A stretch of 64,000 nt of DNA from Gordonia asplenii (GTDB lineage: Bacteria > Actinomycetota > Actinomycetes > Mycobacteriales > Mycobacteriaceae): assembly GCF_012933505.1 (NCBI RefSeq), contig NZ_JABBNB010000031.1, forward strand, positions 23,039 to 87,038, written 5' to 3'. The notes under the pieces are model-generated. The model saw nothing but the letters and a program-made list of their open reading frames with translations, was not told the origin of the DNA and ran no database searches. Below are positions 17,101 through 26,800 of this stretch, piece after piece. The position numbers and the translations under genes were made by a program. Position 1 is the stretch's first letter. Each line of letters begins with the position of its first letter.

Positions 17101-18505
17101 CGGAGTGCGGCTCGACGTCGCCGATCTGTTCGCCGACCCGACGGTGGCGGGCGTCGCGGCCGCGGTCGAAGCTGCGCAGGTGCATCGGCCGACGTCGGGA
17201 GGCTTGCTCCCGCCGGCGTCTGCCGAAGCCGTACCCGCGACGGCCGTACAGGAACTCGCGTGGCGTGCCGGTCGGTCGAAGGTCGTGCGCATCGTGGTGC
17301 GATTCACCGGCCCGGTCGATCGGGAGGCGTTGTCGACCGCGATCACCGCGGTGTCCGCACGCCACGATGCGACGAGGATGTCGTTGGTCGCCGACGATGC
17401 CTGTGCCGTGGGAGATCTCCGACATCGCCTGACGGTATGGGACGCGGTGGACTTCCTAGATCGCCTGGGCGACTCCGCGGCGAATGACCCGGACTCGGCG
17501 AATGACCCTGCTCCGGCGTTCGATGCCGGAGAGCGATTGTGGCGCTTGCGGTTGTCGGGGGACACCCGGTCACCGGTGCTGACCGTGGTCGCTCATCAGG
17601 CCGCCGCCGACGAGACTTCGCTCGCACTGGTCGTGCGCGAGATCGCGCGCGCCTACGCGGGTGGCGCGGTCAGCGAGAACGCGGCGTCGAGTTTCGTCGA
17701 CTACGCCCTGTGGTTCGCGGCGTGCGGCGCCACCGGCGAATCATCGCGGAGATGGTGGCGCACAGCGTATTCGGGACTCGATCAGGCAATCGGTCGGGTC
17801 GACCGAGACCGGCTGAGCGCCACGCATCGGGTGGACCCCGGCCTTCGGCGTCGGCTGCAGGCTGTCGCCGCGAGATTCGGTGTCCCAGAGCAGGGGCTGT
17901 ACGAGACGGCTGCCGCCGTCGTGGCCTACCGGCGCACCGCTCGACCCGACATCGTCGTCGGCAGTCGTGCGGGGCGCGACGGCACGTCGAACACCGACCT
18001 GATCGGACCGGTCGACGGTCTCGCGATCGCACGCTTCGAACTGGCCGGCGAACTCAGTCTGTCCGCAGCGTTGGATCAGGCGCGTATCGCCGTGCACGGC
18101 AACGACACCGCTCCCGGCGTTCCCATCGACGTTCATCGCGCGACGGCGCTGGCCGCGGCGGGCGGCGTGCCCGCCGTGGCGATCACGGTGTCCTTCGACG
18201 GCTCGCGCTACCCGGCGACCCTCGACTTCGGTCCGACGCTGCACGCAAACGTCGACGGACCCACCGCGACACCAGTCGAGGGTGTGAGCCTCGACTGCCG
18301 CGTGCGCGACGGCGGCGTCGACATCTCCGTGAGCTCACCGGTCGATGCGGCTGGATGGTCGACGGACGTCGCTGAAGTCTTGGAAATGTTTCTCGATGCG
18401 CCGGCCGCTGTCGTAGGGGGCCCGCTTGCAAGCGCTCCCGGCGCCCACAGCATGGAACCCGCACTCCGGGAAAGGAATTCGACAATGAACGGGAGTGCCC
18501 GGTGA
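14114..18505 (+). CDS. NRPS, C-A-PCP-C with degenerate C domains
   Basis: A 1463-residue peptide synthetase. Domains: C (about 12-430), A (445-960, P-loop YTSGSTGQPKG near 590), PCP (FFDLGGHSL near 975, phosphopantetheine Ser near 981) and a terminal C-like domain (1040-1440). The pocket residues I read by alignment to GrsA are D-A-L-H-A-G-Y-V-S, almost the same as in the 1675-residue NRPS of this locus, so both may use the same lysine-derived residue. Both C domains lack the second His of HHxxxDG: the first reads HAIAWDD (near 145) and the last HQAAADE (near 1160). The size resembles MbtF of M. tuberculosis. The start overlaps the formyltransferase stop. The C-terminal domain could cyclise the terminal lysine or be structural. 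Confidence 0.9.
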   Translation: MTAGHAPVGTRGALTAAQCRIWFGLNRSRGDAERYTVCSTIRVDGSLDRRELRAALTAVLCGNVATASTYHVGDDGEPYRRDAALEPVWSEIDLRGLDEQVLARRIEILRRRERSRTFDLEAESPVRVTVVATGDTEHLLVITAHAIAWDDDALRGLLAGLADEYRKPRTATRFDAAGEPGESAAIDAAYWQAQLGAPPARVDLPGRTDSPVQTVIAVDLAPDTLVTARRYAQSRGVDLAAVLTAVHSALVLRYTGAADIITAMPVSGRAPTTRISQCGNLIMLRTQTPAHRAFDECVTDAAAVYEQALRRRDDRVDRVVDAVRPADARGADGLANLTGLGLAIRQPVPGRIFGGLIVDVVEAGRTAPAVGWHLDVDVDPRHPRVTLTATGADPDVAATYPAHFATLLDAALAQPHRPVGGLALLTAAQHVRVVEHGRGTTLSHRSTTVTDLVQNAAASTPEAIAVLADTGGAITEITYHALNERANRLARYLAGRGIGAEDVVGLQLPGSIEFVVALLATLKAGAAYLPVDPAHPAERREILIADARPRLWWTADAVKEAEIAAAQEYSTNLDDEDRVRPLRPDNLAYVMYTSGSTGQPKGVPVAHAAIAEHLLSFAADWDLPVDSRVLQSSSIEFDASLLDFFVTLSVGATIVLPDPSRRRDLTYLAGLITAQQITLLHVVPALLRELLALPQRADWTSLRHIAVGGEKLGGDIADRALAAFDVELRNYYGPTEAVVSATHHPIQPASGQVIEPIGRPNVDVTAFVLDDCLQLVPDGVPGELYLGGRQLARGYLDRPAATAAAYVADPFTVGARLYRTGDVVRRRADGVLHFVSRRDDQVKIRGHRVELGEITAVLAGHPDVIDCHVVAAADELGDTVLGAYLVGRAGHRPDPVSVRAFSRRLLPDAAVPSSYAVLDALPRTTSGKIDVAALGPTRQVGAAATRPARTAAEHAVAEVFSQSFDVVDVHAGHSFFDLGGHSLNAHRVLARLREALGVRLDVADLFADPTVAGVAAAVEAAQVHRPTSGGLLPPASAEAVPATAVQELAWRAGRSKVVRIVVRFTGPVDREALSTAITAVSARHDATRMSLVADDACAVGDLRHRLTVWDAVDFLDRLGDSAANDPDSANDPAPAFDAGERLWRLRLSGDTRSPVLTVVAHQAAADETSLALVVREIARAYAGGAVSENAASSFVDYALWFAACGATGESSRRWWRTAYSGLDQAIGRVDRDRLSATHRVDPGLRRRLQAVAARFGVPEQGLYETAAAVVAYRRTARPDIVVGSRAGRDGTSNTDLIGPVDGLAIARFELAGELSLSAALDQARIAVHGNDTAPGVPIDVHRATALAAAGGVPAVAITVSFDGSRYPATLDFGPTLHANVDGPTATPVEGVSLDCRVRDGGVDISVSSPVDAAGWSTDVAEVLEMFLDAPAAVVGGPLASAPGAHSMEPALRERNSTMNGSAR

Positions 18506-21500
18506 GCGGTATCGACGATGTGATCGCACTCAGCCCGCTGCAGGAGGGGCTGTTCTCGCTGTCCACGCTGAGCGCCGAACGAGGAGAGGATTCCGCGGGC
18601 GACGTCTACACGATCCCGCTGACCATCGACATCACCGGTCCGCTGAACGTCGCGGCGCTTCGGGCGGCGTGCGAGCACATTCTGGTCCGTCATCCCAACC
18701 TGCGGGCGATCTTCTGGGACACCGGGGTCGAGAAGCCCGTGCAGATCGTGCCCACCGAGGTGACGCTGCCGTGGTCGTATCACGAACTCGACGACGACGA
18801 GGCCGAGCGCCTCGTGGCGCACGAGGTTCGGCGGGTGTTCGATTTGCGCGAGGGACCATCGCTCCGGTTCACCGTGATCGCGCTGCCCGACGCGGACGGC
18901 GCGGCGCGGCACCGTCTCGTGGTCACGGTGCACCACATCCTGATGGACGGCTGGTCGCTCGGGGTGTTCTTCGCCGAACTCCTGCAACTGTATTCGGCAC
19001 GCGGGGAGATGCCGCTGGCGCCGGTGCGGCCGTATCGCGACTACATCGCGTGGCTGGTGGCACAGGACCAGTCCGCGATGACTCAGCGGTGGGTGACGGC
19101 GTTGGACCAGTTGTCGGGCCCGTTGATGTTGGCCGACACCACCGGATCCGGTCTCGACGCCGCGCAGGCCGCACGGCCGCAGGCGCTGCATCGCATCGTC
19201 GACGCCGAACGCACCGCGGCACTGTCTGATTGGGCACGCCGTCACGGAGTCACGCTCAACACCGCAGTGCAGTTCGCGTGGACATTGTTGTTGTCCCGGC
19301 TCACCGATCGCCTCGACGTCGTCTACGGAACCGTCGTGACCGGCCGCCCCCATCAGGTGCCCGACGCCGACCGGATGATCGGACTGTTCCTGAATACCAT
19401 CCCGGTACCGTTCACCCTCGATCCCACGGCCGATGTCGCCGCCGAATGTCAACGACTGCAACGGGAATCGTCGGAGTTGCGGGACATCGGGTACCTGAGC
19501 CTGTCGACGGTGCAGCGCGCGGCGGGGCACTCGGCCCTGTTCGACACGATGTTCGTCTTCCAAAACGCGCCGATGGATCAGGCGGGCGATATGACTGCCG
19601 CCGACGGTGTGACCTTCACGCCGGCGATGTCGCAGAACTTGACCCACTACCCGCTGACCGTCGTGGCCCACCTTGCCGGCGACGAACTGATCGTCGCGAT
19701 CGAGGCGATCGAAGCGCAGATCCCGGTGACGTCGGAAGCACTCGCGGATCTGTTCCTCGGTACGCTCGACGGCCTACCGCACTGGTCGGGGACCGACGTC
19801 GGGCACGCGGCGATCATGAGCGAGCGGTTCATGTCGGCGAGCCTCGCGGCGTCGAACACGCCTGTTCTGAGCGGCCGTGTCGATCTCGGGGTATTCGAAT
19901 TGTTCGCGCGGCAAGCTGATTCGACACCGGATGCGGTCGCGCTGAACGACGGGCACGACGTCCTCACCTACCGCGAACTTCACGAGCGGGCGCTGCGGTT
20001 GGCGGCGCTGCTCGGCGAGCACGGAGTCGGCGCGGAGGATTTCGTCGCCATCTGCCTGCCGCGCAGCGCGACGTCGATCGTGTCGATCCTCGGCATCCTC
20101 GCCGCAGGTGCGGCTTATGTGCCGGTCGATCCGACGCTCCCCGACGCTCGCATGGAATCCATTCTGCGGCAGACGAATCCCGCTGCCGCGCTCGTCGCCG
20201 CCGGTGGTCCCCGCGCGGTGATCAGTGCTTGCGTGAGCGGTGCCGCGGTTCTGGATCTCGACGATCCCGCGCTGCGGACCCGGCTGCGCGCCGGTGTGCC
20301 CGCGCGGCCCGCCAAACGCGCTCCCGCACAAGCCGCCTATGCCATCTTCACCTCCGGATCCACCGGTGAGCCGAAGGGGGTGGTCAACCACGACGCCGCT
20401 CTCGCAAGCTATTTCGCCGATCACCGCGCGCGCGTCTATGCACCCGCGCGTGCGCGGCTCGGGCGCCCGCTGACCATCGCCCACGCCTGGTCGCTGAGCT
20501 TCGATGCGTCGTGGCAGCCATTGGTGGGGCTGTTGGACGGACATGCGGTGCACCTGTTCGACGACGAGGCTGTGCGCGACACTCAGTGTCTCGTCGAAGG
20601 CATTGCGGCACAACAGATCGACATGATCGACACCACGCCGTCGATGTTCCGTCAGCTTGCTCACGCCGGACTGGTCGACGGATACTCCGGGCATGCGGAT
20701 GAGCGCGGACCGTTGTCGGTGCTGGCGCTGGGCGGTGAGGCCATCGACGTCGACCTATGGGATCAGCTGCGCGGCCTGCACGACGTTGCGGTGCATAACT
20801 GTTACGGACCGACGGAGGCCACGGTGGAGGCCGTCGTCGCCGACGTGACCGGCGCCGACGCGGCGTCGACCACGCCGACGATCGGTCGCCCGACGGCGGG
20901 AATGACTGCCTACGTACTCGATTCGCGGTTGCGGCCGGTGCCCGACGGAGTGGTCGGCGAGTTGTGCTTGGCGGGTCCGCAACTGACGCGCGGCTACCTG
21001 GGCCGGCCGCGCGAAACAGCGCACCGGTTCGTGGCAGATCCCTACGCCCGCGCGCTGGGACTCCGACCGCGCCGGATGTATCGCACCGGAGACCTGGTGC
21101 GTCGCTTGCCTTCCGGTGCCCTCGCCTACCTCGGCCGCGCGGATGACCAGGTGAAGGTACGCGGTTACCGCATCGAGATCGGTGAGATCGACAACGCACT
21201 GCGAGCGGCCGGCGAGGTCCGCGACGCGGCAGCCGTCGTCGTGCGGCGCGCCGGCGGGGCGGGGCTCGTGGGGTTCGTCGTAGGCGAGCCCGGCGTCGTG
21301 GTCGATCCGGTGGCTCTGCGGGCCGCGGTGGCGCAGCGGTTGCCGTCCTACATGATCCCGGCACGGCTGCTGGTGCTCGACGAGCTCCCGGTCACTTCGA
21401 ACGGCAAGCTCGATGCCTCCGAACTCGCCGATCGTGCCCGCGCGGCCTTGGAATCATCCAGCGGCACAACCGAACCGGCCACCGATACCGAGCGGGAACT

Positions 21501-23103
21501 CACGGAGATCTTCGCCGAAGTGTTCGGCGGAGCGGCGCCCCGCGTCGACGACGACTTCTTCGATCTGGGCCTCGACAGCATCGTCGCCATCGCCGTCGCC
21601 TCGGCCGCACGGGCACGCGGACTCAGCGTCAGCGTGCGAATGATCGCGGCGGCACCGACCATCCGCGATCTCGGGGCCGCGATCGACTCCGGATTGTTCT
21701 TCGACGTCGCCGACCTCGCCGACGACGATGCCGGTGAGGTCGCCGCACTGCCCTACGTGCGCTGGATGTTCGCGCAGGATTCGTATCGTCGGCTGTCGCA
21801 CACGGTGCTCGTCACCGCGCCCGCGGACTTGACGGAATCGACTCTGGCGCAGACACTTCAGGCCGTCCTCGACGCGCACGGCGTGCTGCGGTCGACGGTG
21901 ATCGACACGGCGAGCGGGCCGGTGCAGTCGATTCGTGAGGTGGGGTCGGTCGCGGCGGCGGACCTGATCTCGGTGGTCGACGTCGATGCCGATCGCGACG
22001 TCGAGCAGATCCGGGCGGCGATCGACTCCGGCGTCGAACAACTCGATCCGCGTGCGGGTGACATCGTTCGTCTCACCTGGCTGCGCGCCGCCGCGGGCGC
22101 AGATCTGCTGGCGATCACCATCCATCACCTCGCTGTCGACGTCGTCTCCTGGAGCGTGCTGATTCCCGCTCTGGCGCAGGCATATTCGCAGATTCAGGCG
22201 GGGCAGCCACCGGTGGTCGCGGGAGCGGTGACCTCCTACCGGCGGTGGAGCGACGGCCTCGTCGAACTCGCATCGTCACCGGAAGTACTTGCGCAGGAAG
22301 AGTTTTGGGCCGGCCAGAGTGCGGGTGAACCGACCGCGGCGGAGCCCACGACCTGGGGCAGCGTGCGCGTCACCGAGGTAGAGGTCGGCGCAGCGGTCAC
22401 CGAGGCGATCCTGCAGACGGCCGGCCAGGGGTCGAGCGTGCGCGAGGTATTGCTCACCGCGTTGGCGTTGACCATTCCGGCCTGGCGACGTCGGCGCGGC
22501 GTGGATGTCCGTACCGGTGCCGCGGTGGCTCTCGAATCGCACGGCCGTACCGTCGGCGACAACACGCAGCTCGCGCGGATGGATCCGTCGGAGACGGTGG
22601 GCTGGTTCACCACGGTGTACCCGGTCCGACTCGGCACTGTCGAAGTCGCCGACGCCGGGCCGTCGGCGATTCGCGACCTCCACGCGGAGGTGGTCGCCGC
22701 GCTGGCCGCGGTCCCGGATGACGGGGTGGGCTACGGATTGCTTCGTGACGTCGTCGGTGTGCCGTCGCTGCTCGACGCACCCGAACCGGAGGTCGAATTC
22801 AACTATCTGGGTCGATTCGACCTCGGATTCGCGTCGTCGGGGGACTGGTCCATCGCCGACGATCCCGAGCTGCGCGAGCTGATTCCGTCGGCGCCCGAGC
22901 CGGACTTCACTCTCCGGTTCCCGCTGAACCTGGTCACCGCGATCCGTGCCGGTGAGCACGGCCCGGAATTGGTGACGACCTGGCGGTGGAGCGAAAACCG
23001 TTACACCGCAACTGAAATTGACGATCTTGCCGAACTGTGGCGACAGAATGTGGCCGCGGTGTCGGCGGCAGTAGATGTGACTGAGACGAGGAGTCGATCA
23101 TGA
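18502..23103 (+). CDS. NRPS, C-A-PCP-E
   Basis: A 1533-residue single-module NRPS. The condensation domain is intact (VHHILMDGWS near 143). The A domain (about 460-970, FTSGSTGEPKG near 617) has pocket residues read as D-A-Q-D-A-G-C-V-E, with two acidic positions that would suit a basic or amide side chain. PCP is FFDLGLDSI with Ser near 1025. An epimerisation domain follows (HHLAVDVVSW near 1207, EFNYLGRFD near 1431), predicting a D-configured residue. It begins at a GTG overlapping the previous stop and ends with an ATGA overlap with the thioesterase. Mycobactin assembly needs three A domains; this is a fourth, so it may add a residue or provide an alternative lysine module. Confidence 0.9.
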   Translation: MSGIDDVIALSPLQEGLFSLSTLSAERGEDSAGDVYTIPLTIDITGPLNVAALRAACEHILVRHPNLRAIFWDTGVEKPVQIVPTEVTLPWSYHELDDDEAERLVAHEVRRVFDLREGPSLRFTVIALPDADGAARHRLVVTVHHILMDGWSLGVFFAELLQLYSARGEMPLAPVRPYRDYIAWLVAQDQSAMTQRWVTALDQLSGPLMLADTTGSGLDAAQAARPQALHRIVDAERTAALSDWARRHGVTLNTAVQFAWTLLLSRLTDRLDVVYGTVVTGRPHQVPDADRMIGLFLNTIPVPFTLDPTADVAAECQRLQRESSELRDIGYLSLSTVQRAAGHSALFDTMFVFQNAPMDQAGDMTAADGVTFTPAMSQNLTHYPLTVVAHLAGDELIVAIEAIEAQIPVTSEALADLFLGTLDGLPHWSGTDVGHAAIMSERFMSASLAASNTPVLSGRVDLGVFELFARQADSTPDAVALNDGHDVLTYRELHERALRLAALLGEHGVGAEDFVAICLPRSATSIVSILGILAAGAAYVPVDPTLPDARMESILRQTNPAAALVAAGGPRAVISACVSGAAVLDLDDPALRTRLRAGVPARPAKRAPAQAAYAIFTSGSTGEPKGVVNHDAALASYFADHRARVYAPARARLGRPLTIAHAWSLSFDASWQPLVGLLDGHAVHLFDDEAVRDTQCLVEGIAAQQIDMIDTTPSMFRQLAHAGLVDGYSGHADERGPLSVLALGGEAIDVDLWDQLRGLHDVAVHNCYGPTEATVEAVVADVTGADAASTTPTIGRPTAGMTAYVLDSRLRPVPDGVVGELCLAGPQLTRGYLGRPRETAHRFVADPYARALGLRPRRMYRTGDLVRRLPSGALAYLGRADDQVKVRGYRIEIGEIDNALRAAGEVRDAAAVVVRRAGGAGLVGFVVGEPGVVVDPVALRAAVAQRLPSYMIPARLLVLDELPVTSNGKLDASELADRARAALESSSGTTEPATDTERELTEIFAEVFGGAAPRVDDDFFDLGLDSIVAIAVASAARARGLSVSVRMIAAAPTIRDLGAAIDSGLFFDVADLADDDAGEVAALPYVRWMFAQDSYRRLSHTVLVTAPADLTESTLAQTLQAVLDAHGVLRSTVIDTASGPVQSIREVGSVAAADLISVVDVDADRDVEQIRAAIDSGVEQLDPRAGDIVRLTWLRAAAGADLLAITIHHLAVDVVSWSVLIPALAQAYSQIQAGQPPVVAGAVTSYRRWSDGLVELASSPEVLAQEEFWAGQSAGEPTAAEPTTWGSVRVTEVEVGAAVTEAILQTAGQGSSVREVLLTALALTIPAWRRRRGVDVRTGAAVALESHGRTVGDNTQLARMDPSETVGWFTTVYPVRLGTVEVADAGPSAIRDLHAEVVAALAAVPDDGVGYGLLRDVVGVPSLLDAPEPEVEFNYLGRFDLGFASSGDWSIADDPELRELIPSAPEPDFTLRFPLNLVTAIRAGEHGPELVTTWRWSENRYTATEIDDLAELWRQNVAAVSAAVDVTETRSRS

Positions 23104-23861
23104 CAGCACCGAGTTGGATGCGAAAATTTCACAAGGCCCCCAGCGACAGTCGGATGCCGCTGTTCATCTTCCCGCACGCGGGTGCGGGTGCGTCGGCCTA
23201 CCGCACATTGTCGAAGTTGGCCTCGACGGAGTTCGACGTCGTGATCTTCCAGTACCCGGGCCGGCAGGACCGCGCGGCCGAGCCCGCTCTGAGCAATCTG
23301 TCCGATGTCGCCGCGGGTGCCTTCGCCGAGTTCGTGGACTCGGAGTACAACAACGGCGAGCCGTTCATGACGTTCGGACATTCGATGGGTGCCGTGGTGT
23401 CCTTCGAGTTCGCGCGGCTCGCCGAGCGTGCCGGTATCCCGCAGCAGCAGGCCACCCTGTCGGCCGCGGTGGCACCGTCGCGCGGCCAATTCCGGCCCCC
23501 GGCACCGACCGACGACGAAGAACTGCTCGACCACCTCGCGGAGCTGGAGGGCACCGGTGCCGACGTGTTGGCCAGCCGAGAGCTGATGCGGATGACGCTT
23601 CCGGTGCTCAAAGCCGATCATGCGGCGTCGGACGCCTACCGGTGCCCGCAGGATGTCACCGTCGCGACCAGGATTCATGCGATCGGCGGTGACAACGATC
23701 CGATCGTCGCGCTCGCCGATCTCAACGGATGGCGCAATCACAGCCACGACGTCGAGGTGACGATATTCGACGGGGGACACTTCTATCTCAATGACCACCT
23801 CCCGGAGATCGTCGACATCCTCGTCGCGGACGCGAACGTCCCCGCCCGAAGCCTGCGATAG
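23100..23861 (+). CDS. Type II thioesterase
   Basis: A 253-residue alpha/beta hydrolase of the type II (editing) thioesterase family, which removes misloaded groups from carrier proteins; product release is an alternative role. The catalytic set is visible: nucleophile Ser in FGHSMGAVVSFEFARL near residue 97, Asp in GGDNDPI near 200, and His in DGGHFYLND near 224. The N-terminal FIFPHAGAGASAYR matches the oxyanion-hole motif of this family. It is encoded between an NRPS and the PKS, coupled to the former by four bases and 15 bases from the latter. Confidence 0.92.
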   Translation: MTAPSWMRKFHKAPSDSRMPLFIFPHAGAGASAYRTLSKLASTEFDVVIFQYPGRQDRAAEPALSNLSDVAAGAFAEFVDSEYNNGEPFMTFGHSMGAVVSFEFARLAERAGIPQQQATLSAAVAPSRGQFRPPAPTDDEELLDHLAELEGTGADVLASRELMRMTLPVLKADHAASDAYRCPQDVTVATRIHAIGGDNDPIVALADLNGWRNHSHDVEVTIFDGGHFYLNDHLPEIVDILVADANVPARSLR

Positions 23862-23876
23862 AAGGAGTTGGCACTG

Positions 23877-26800
23877 ATGCGCACCCTACGGTTCCCGGAC
23901 GGCACCACACCGGTCGTGGTGTCGGCGGACACCACCGCTCTGCTCAAGGCAGAGGCCGCGGCCTTCGCCGATTATCTGCACGCTCACCCCGGCGTCGGTC
24001 CAGACGAGTTGAGCGACATGCTCTTTCGTGTGCGACCGGTGCGCCGCCGGCGCGCGATTATGATGGCCGCCGATCGCGCGGGACTGCTTGGGGCGCTACG
24101 CGCGGTCGCCGCCGGAGACGAGCATCCCAGCGTCGTCCTGGGGTCGGGTCCGGCGTCGGCGCGCAGCGTGGCGTTGGTGTTTCCGGGACAGGGAACTCAG
24201 CGACGCGCAATGGGCGCCCTGTACTACCGCACCGTGAACGCATTTGCGGCAGAGGTGGATCGAGTCCACCAGGCGTTTCTCGACGTGTTCGGCGAGTCGC
24301 CGCGCGACTACCTGCTGGGCGACGACGATGAAGCCGATGAGACGGCCACTCTGGTGCAGCCCGCGCTCTTCATGCAGATGGCCGGTCTGGCCGCGATGTG
24401 GCGGTCCTTCGGGGTCACCCCGGCGAGCGTCGTCGGACATTCGCAGGGCGAGATCGCCGCCTGCTACGTCGCCGGAGTGATGGATCTGACGTCGGCGGTC
24501 ACCGTCGTCGGGACGCGTGCCCGGGCGGTCGACACGGTTCGCTCCGGCGAATACGCGATGGCCGTGCTGGAAGCCGATCGCAACGAGTGCGAGTCGCTGC
24601 TCGCGCGCAGGTCGAGCTGGGCGCAGGTGTCGGTCGTGAATTCCCCACGGATGACTGGGATCTCGGGTGATGCGCAGGCCGTCACCGAAGTGGTCGAACA
24701 CCTCGCCGACAAGGGACGATTCAGCCGGGTGATCGCGGTCCGCTATCCGGCGCACACGGCCGTCATGCACGAACTCGACGAAGTGATGGTCGGGGCGGGC
24801 AGTGCATCCAGCGCCGCAACAGCTTTCGCGCGCACCGAGATCACGTGCATCGGGTCGACGCTCGGCGAAGAGATCACCCCCGAGCTGCCGGTCGCCGACT
24901 ACTGGTTCTGGAACCTGCGCAATGTCGTGCGGTTCGACAAGGCCATTACCCGCGCGGCTCAACTCGGCGCCGACACGTTCATCGAACTGGCCGAACACCC
25001 AACGCTGCAATACCCGGTCACCGAGATCCTCGGCGAACTCACCGACCGTGACAGAGTGGCCTTCGGTACCTCGAACAGATCGGCGACGGATCTGTCCGTC
25101 GTCACCCGCAACCTGGCCGGACTCGCCGCCATCGACGCCGAATTCGATTGGGCCGCACTGGAGTCGGATTCGACGGATGGGTCCGCCGGGTCGCTGCCGC
25201 TACTGGACTTCCCGCACACGGTGACCGCCGACAGTTTCCTGTGGATCAAGATGCCGGACCGTGTCGCGCCAGTCGCAGCGACCGCCCCGGTCGTCCCACC
25301 CGCGGCCGACATCACGACGCCGGCAGCAGTGAAGCCCGTCGTGAAGCCCGTCGTGAAGCCCGTTGTGTCGTCGGCACCGATCGCGGTGTCACGGGTCGCC
25401 GAACGATGGATTCGGTTGCCCCGCCGGTCGATGTCGGCGCCGGCGAGCATCGGGGTCGTCGACCTCGACGCCGACGGTGACGCGCCCGGTCAGGTGGCCC
25501 GCGTGATCATCGAGCAGTCGGCGGCGTTCGGCGCGACGGCACGGATCGTCGACGCGAACTCGGCCGCCGACGTCGACACGATCGTCGTGGTCGCGCCCGC
25601 ATCCGGCGCAACGACTTCCGCCAGCGTCGACGCCGTCGCCGAGTTCTTCGGCGACCGCCGATGGTGGTCTGCCGAGGCGCCGGCGCGCACCTACTGGCTG
25701 ATCACGCGAGGCGGCGAGAGTGTGCTCGACGCCGAGGTTCCCGACGTCGCGCACGCCGCCACGGCGGCGGGCTTCCGATGCCTCGGTGCCGAGCGACCGG
25801 CTGTCGCCTTTCGGCACCTGGACCTTCCGGCGGGTTCGCCCGATGCCGCCACTGCCGCCAAAGTCGTTGCCGCACTGCACATCGTGCGGGAGCCGGAGCT
25901 GGCGCTGCGGGGCAAGGACCTCTACGTCAAACGATTGGCGAAGGTCGATCCCGCACCGTCGAGCTCGGTTATCGGGCGCCACGTGCTGATCGTCGGCGGG
26001 ACCGGCAAGGTCGGGATGGAGTTCGCCGAATACTTCGGTTCGGCACGCGCACAACGGATCACGCTGGTGAGCCGCTCGGGGGAGACGCCCGCGTCGGCGG
26101 CGCGGTTGGCGGCCGTCCGTTCCGGCGGAACACAAGTCGACGTGGTCGCCTGCGACGTGACCGATGACGCACACGTCGCAGCGCTGCGCGACCGGATTCA
26201 CGCGACGCCGGTCGATTTGATCATCCACGCCGCCGCAGATCTGCCCCAGCAGGACGGAATCGATTTCGAAGCGATCGATCCCGCGCACATCACGCGCCTC
26301 TGCGACGCCAAAGTACTTGGAGTTCAACGCATCCTGGACTCGGTTGCCGTGTCGTCGGCGGTGCGGGTACTCCTGTGTTCGTCGCTCGCCGCGACACTCG
26401 GCGGCCGTGGAACGATTGTCTACTCCGTTGCCAATCGGATGCTCGACGCCCTGGCGACGAGTCTGCGCGCCGACGGCGTCGACTGCAGCAGCGTCGAGTG
26501 GGGACAGTGGGCGGTGCATGACGGTGCTGGGCCGGCCGGAGCGGACGCGCTCGCCGCGGTGGGATATCTGCCGATGCCGTCGCGGGAGGCGATCCTCGCC
26601 GGGCTGGCCGTACGCGGCAACGAGATCGTCGCCGCATTCGACTGGGAGCGCGGCGCAGATGTGCTGGGCGCCTTCGGTTACGGTCCGCTGCTGAGCGACG
26701 TGACGGGTACCCAAGCCGTGCCGCCCGCGGTGCCGCGGCCCGTCCAGCCGGTGGCTCACGAGCCGGTGCGCGACGTTCCCGCACCCGGCCCGGCATCGGA

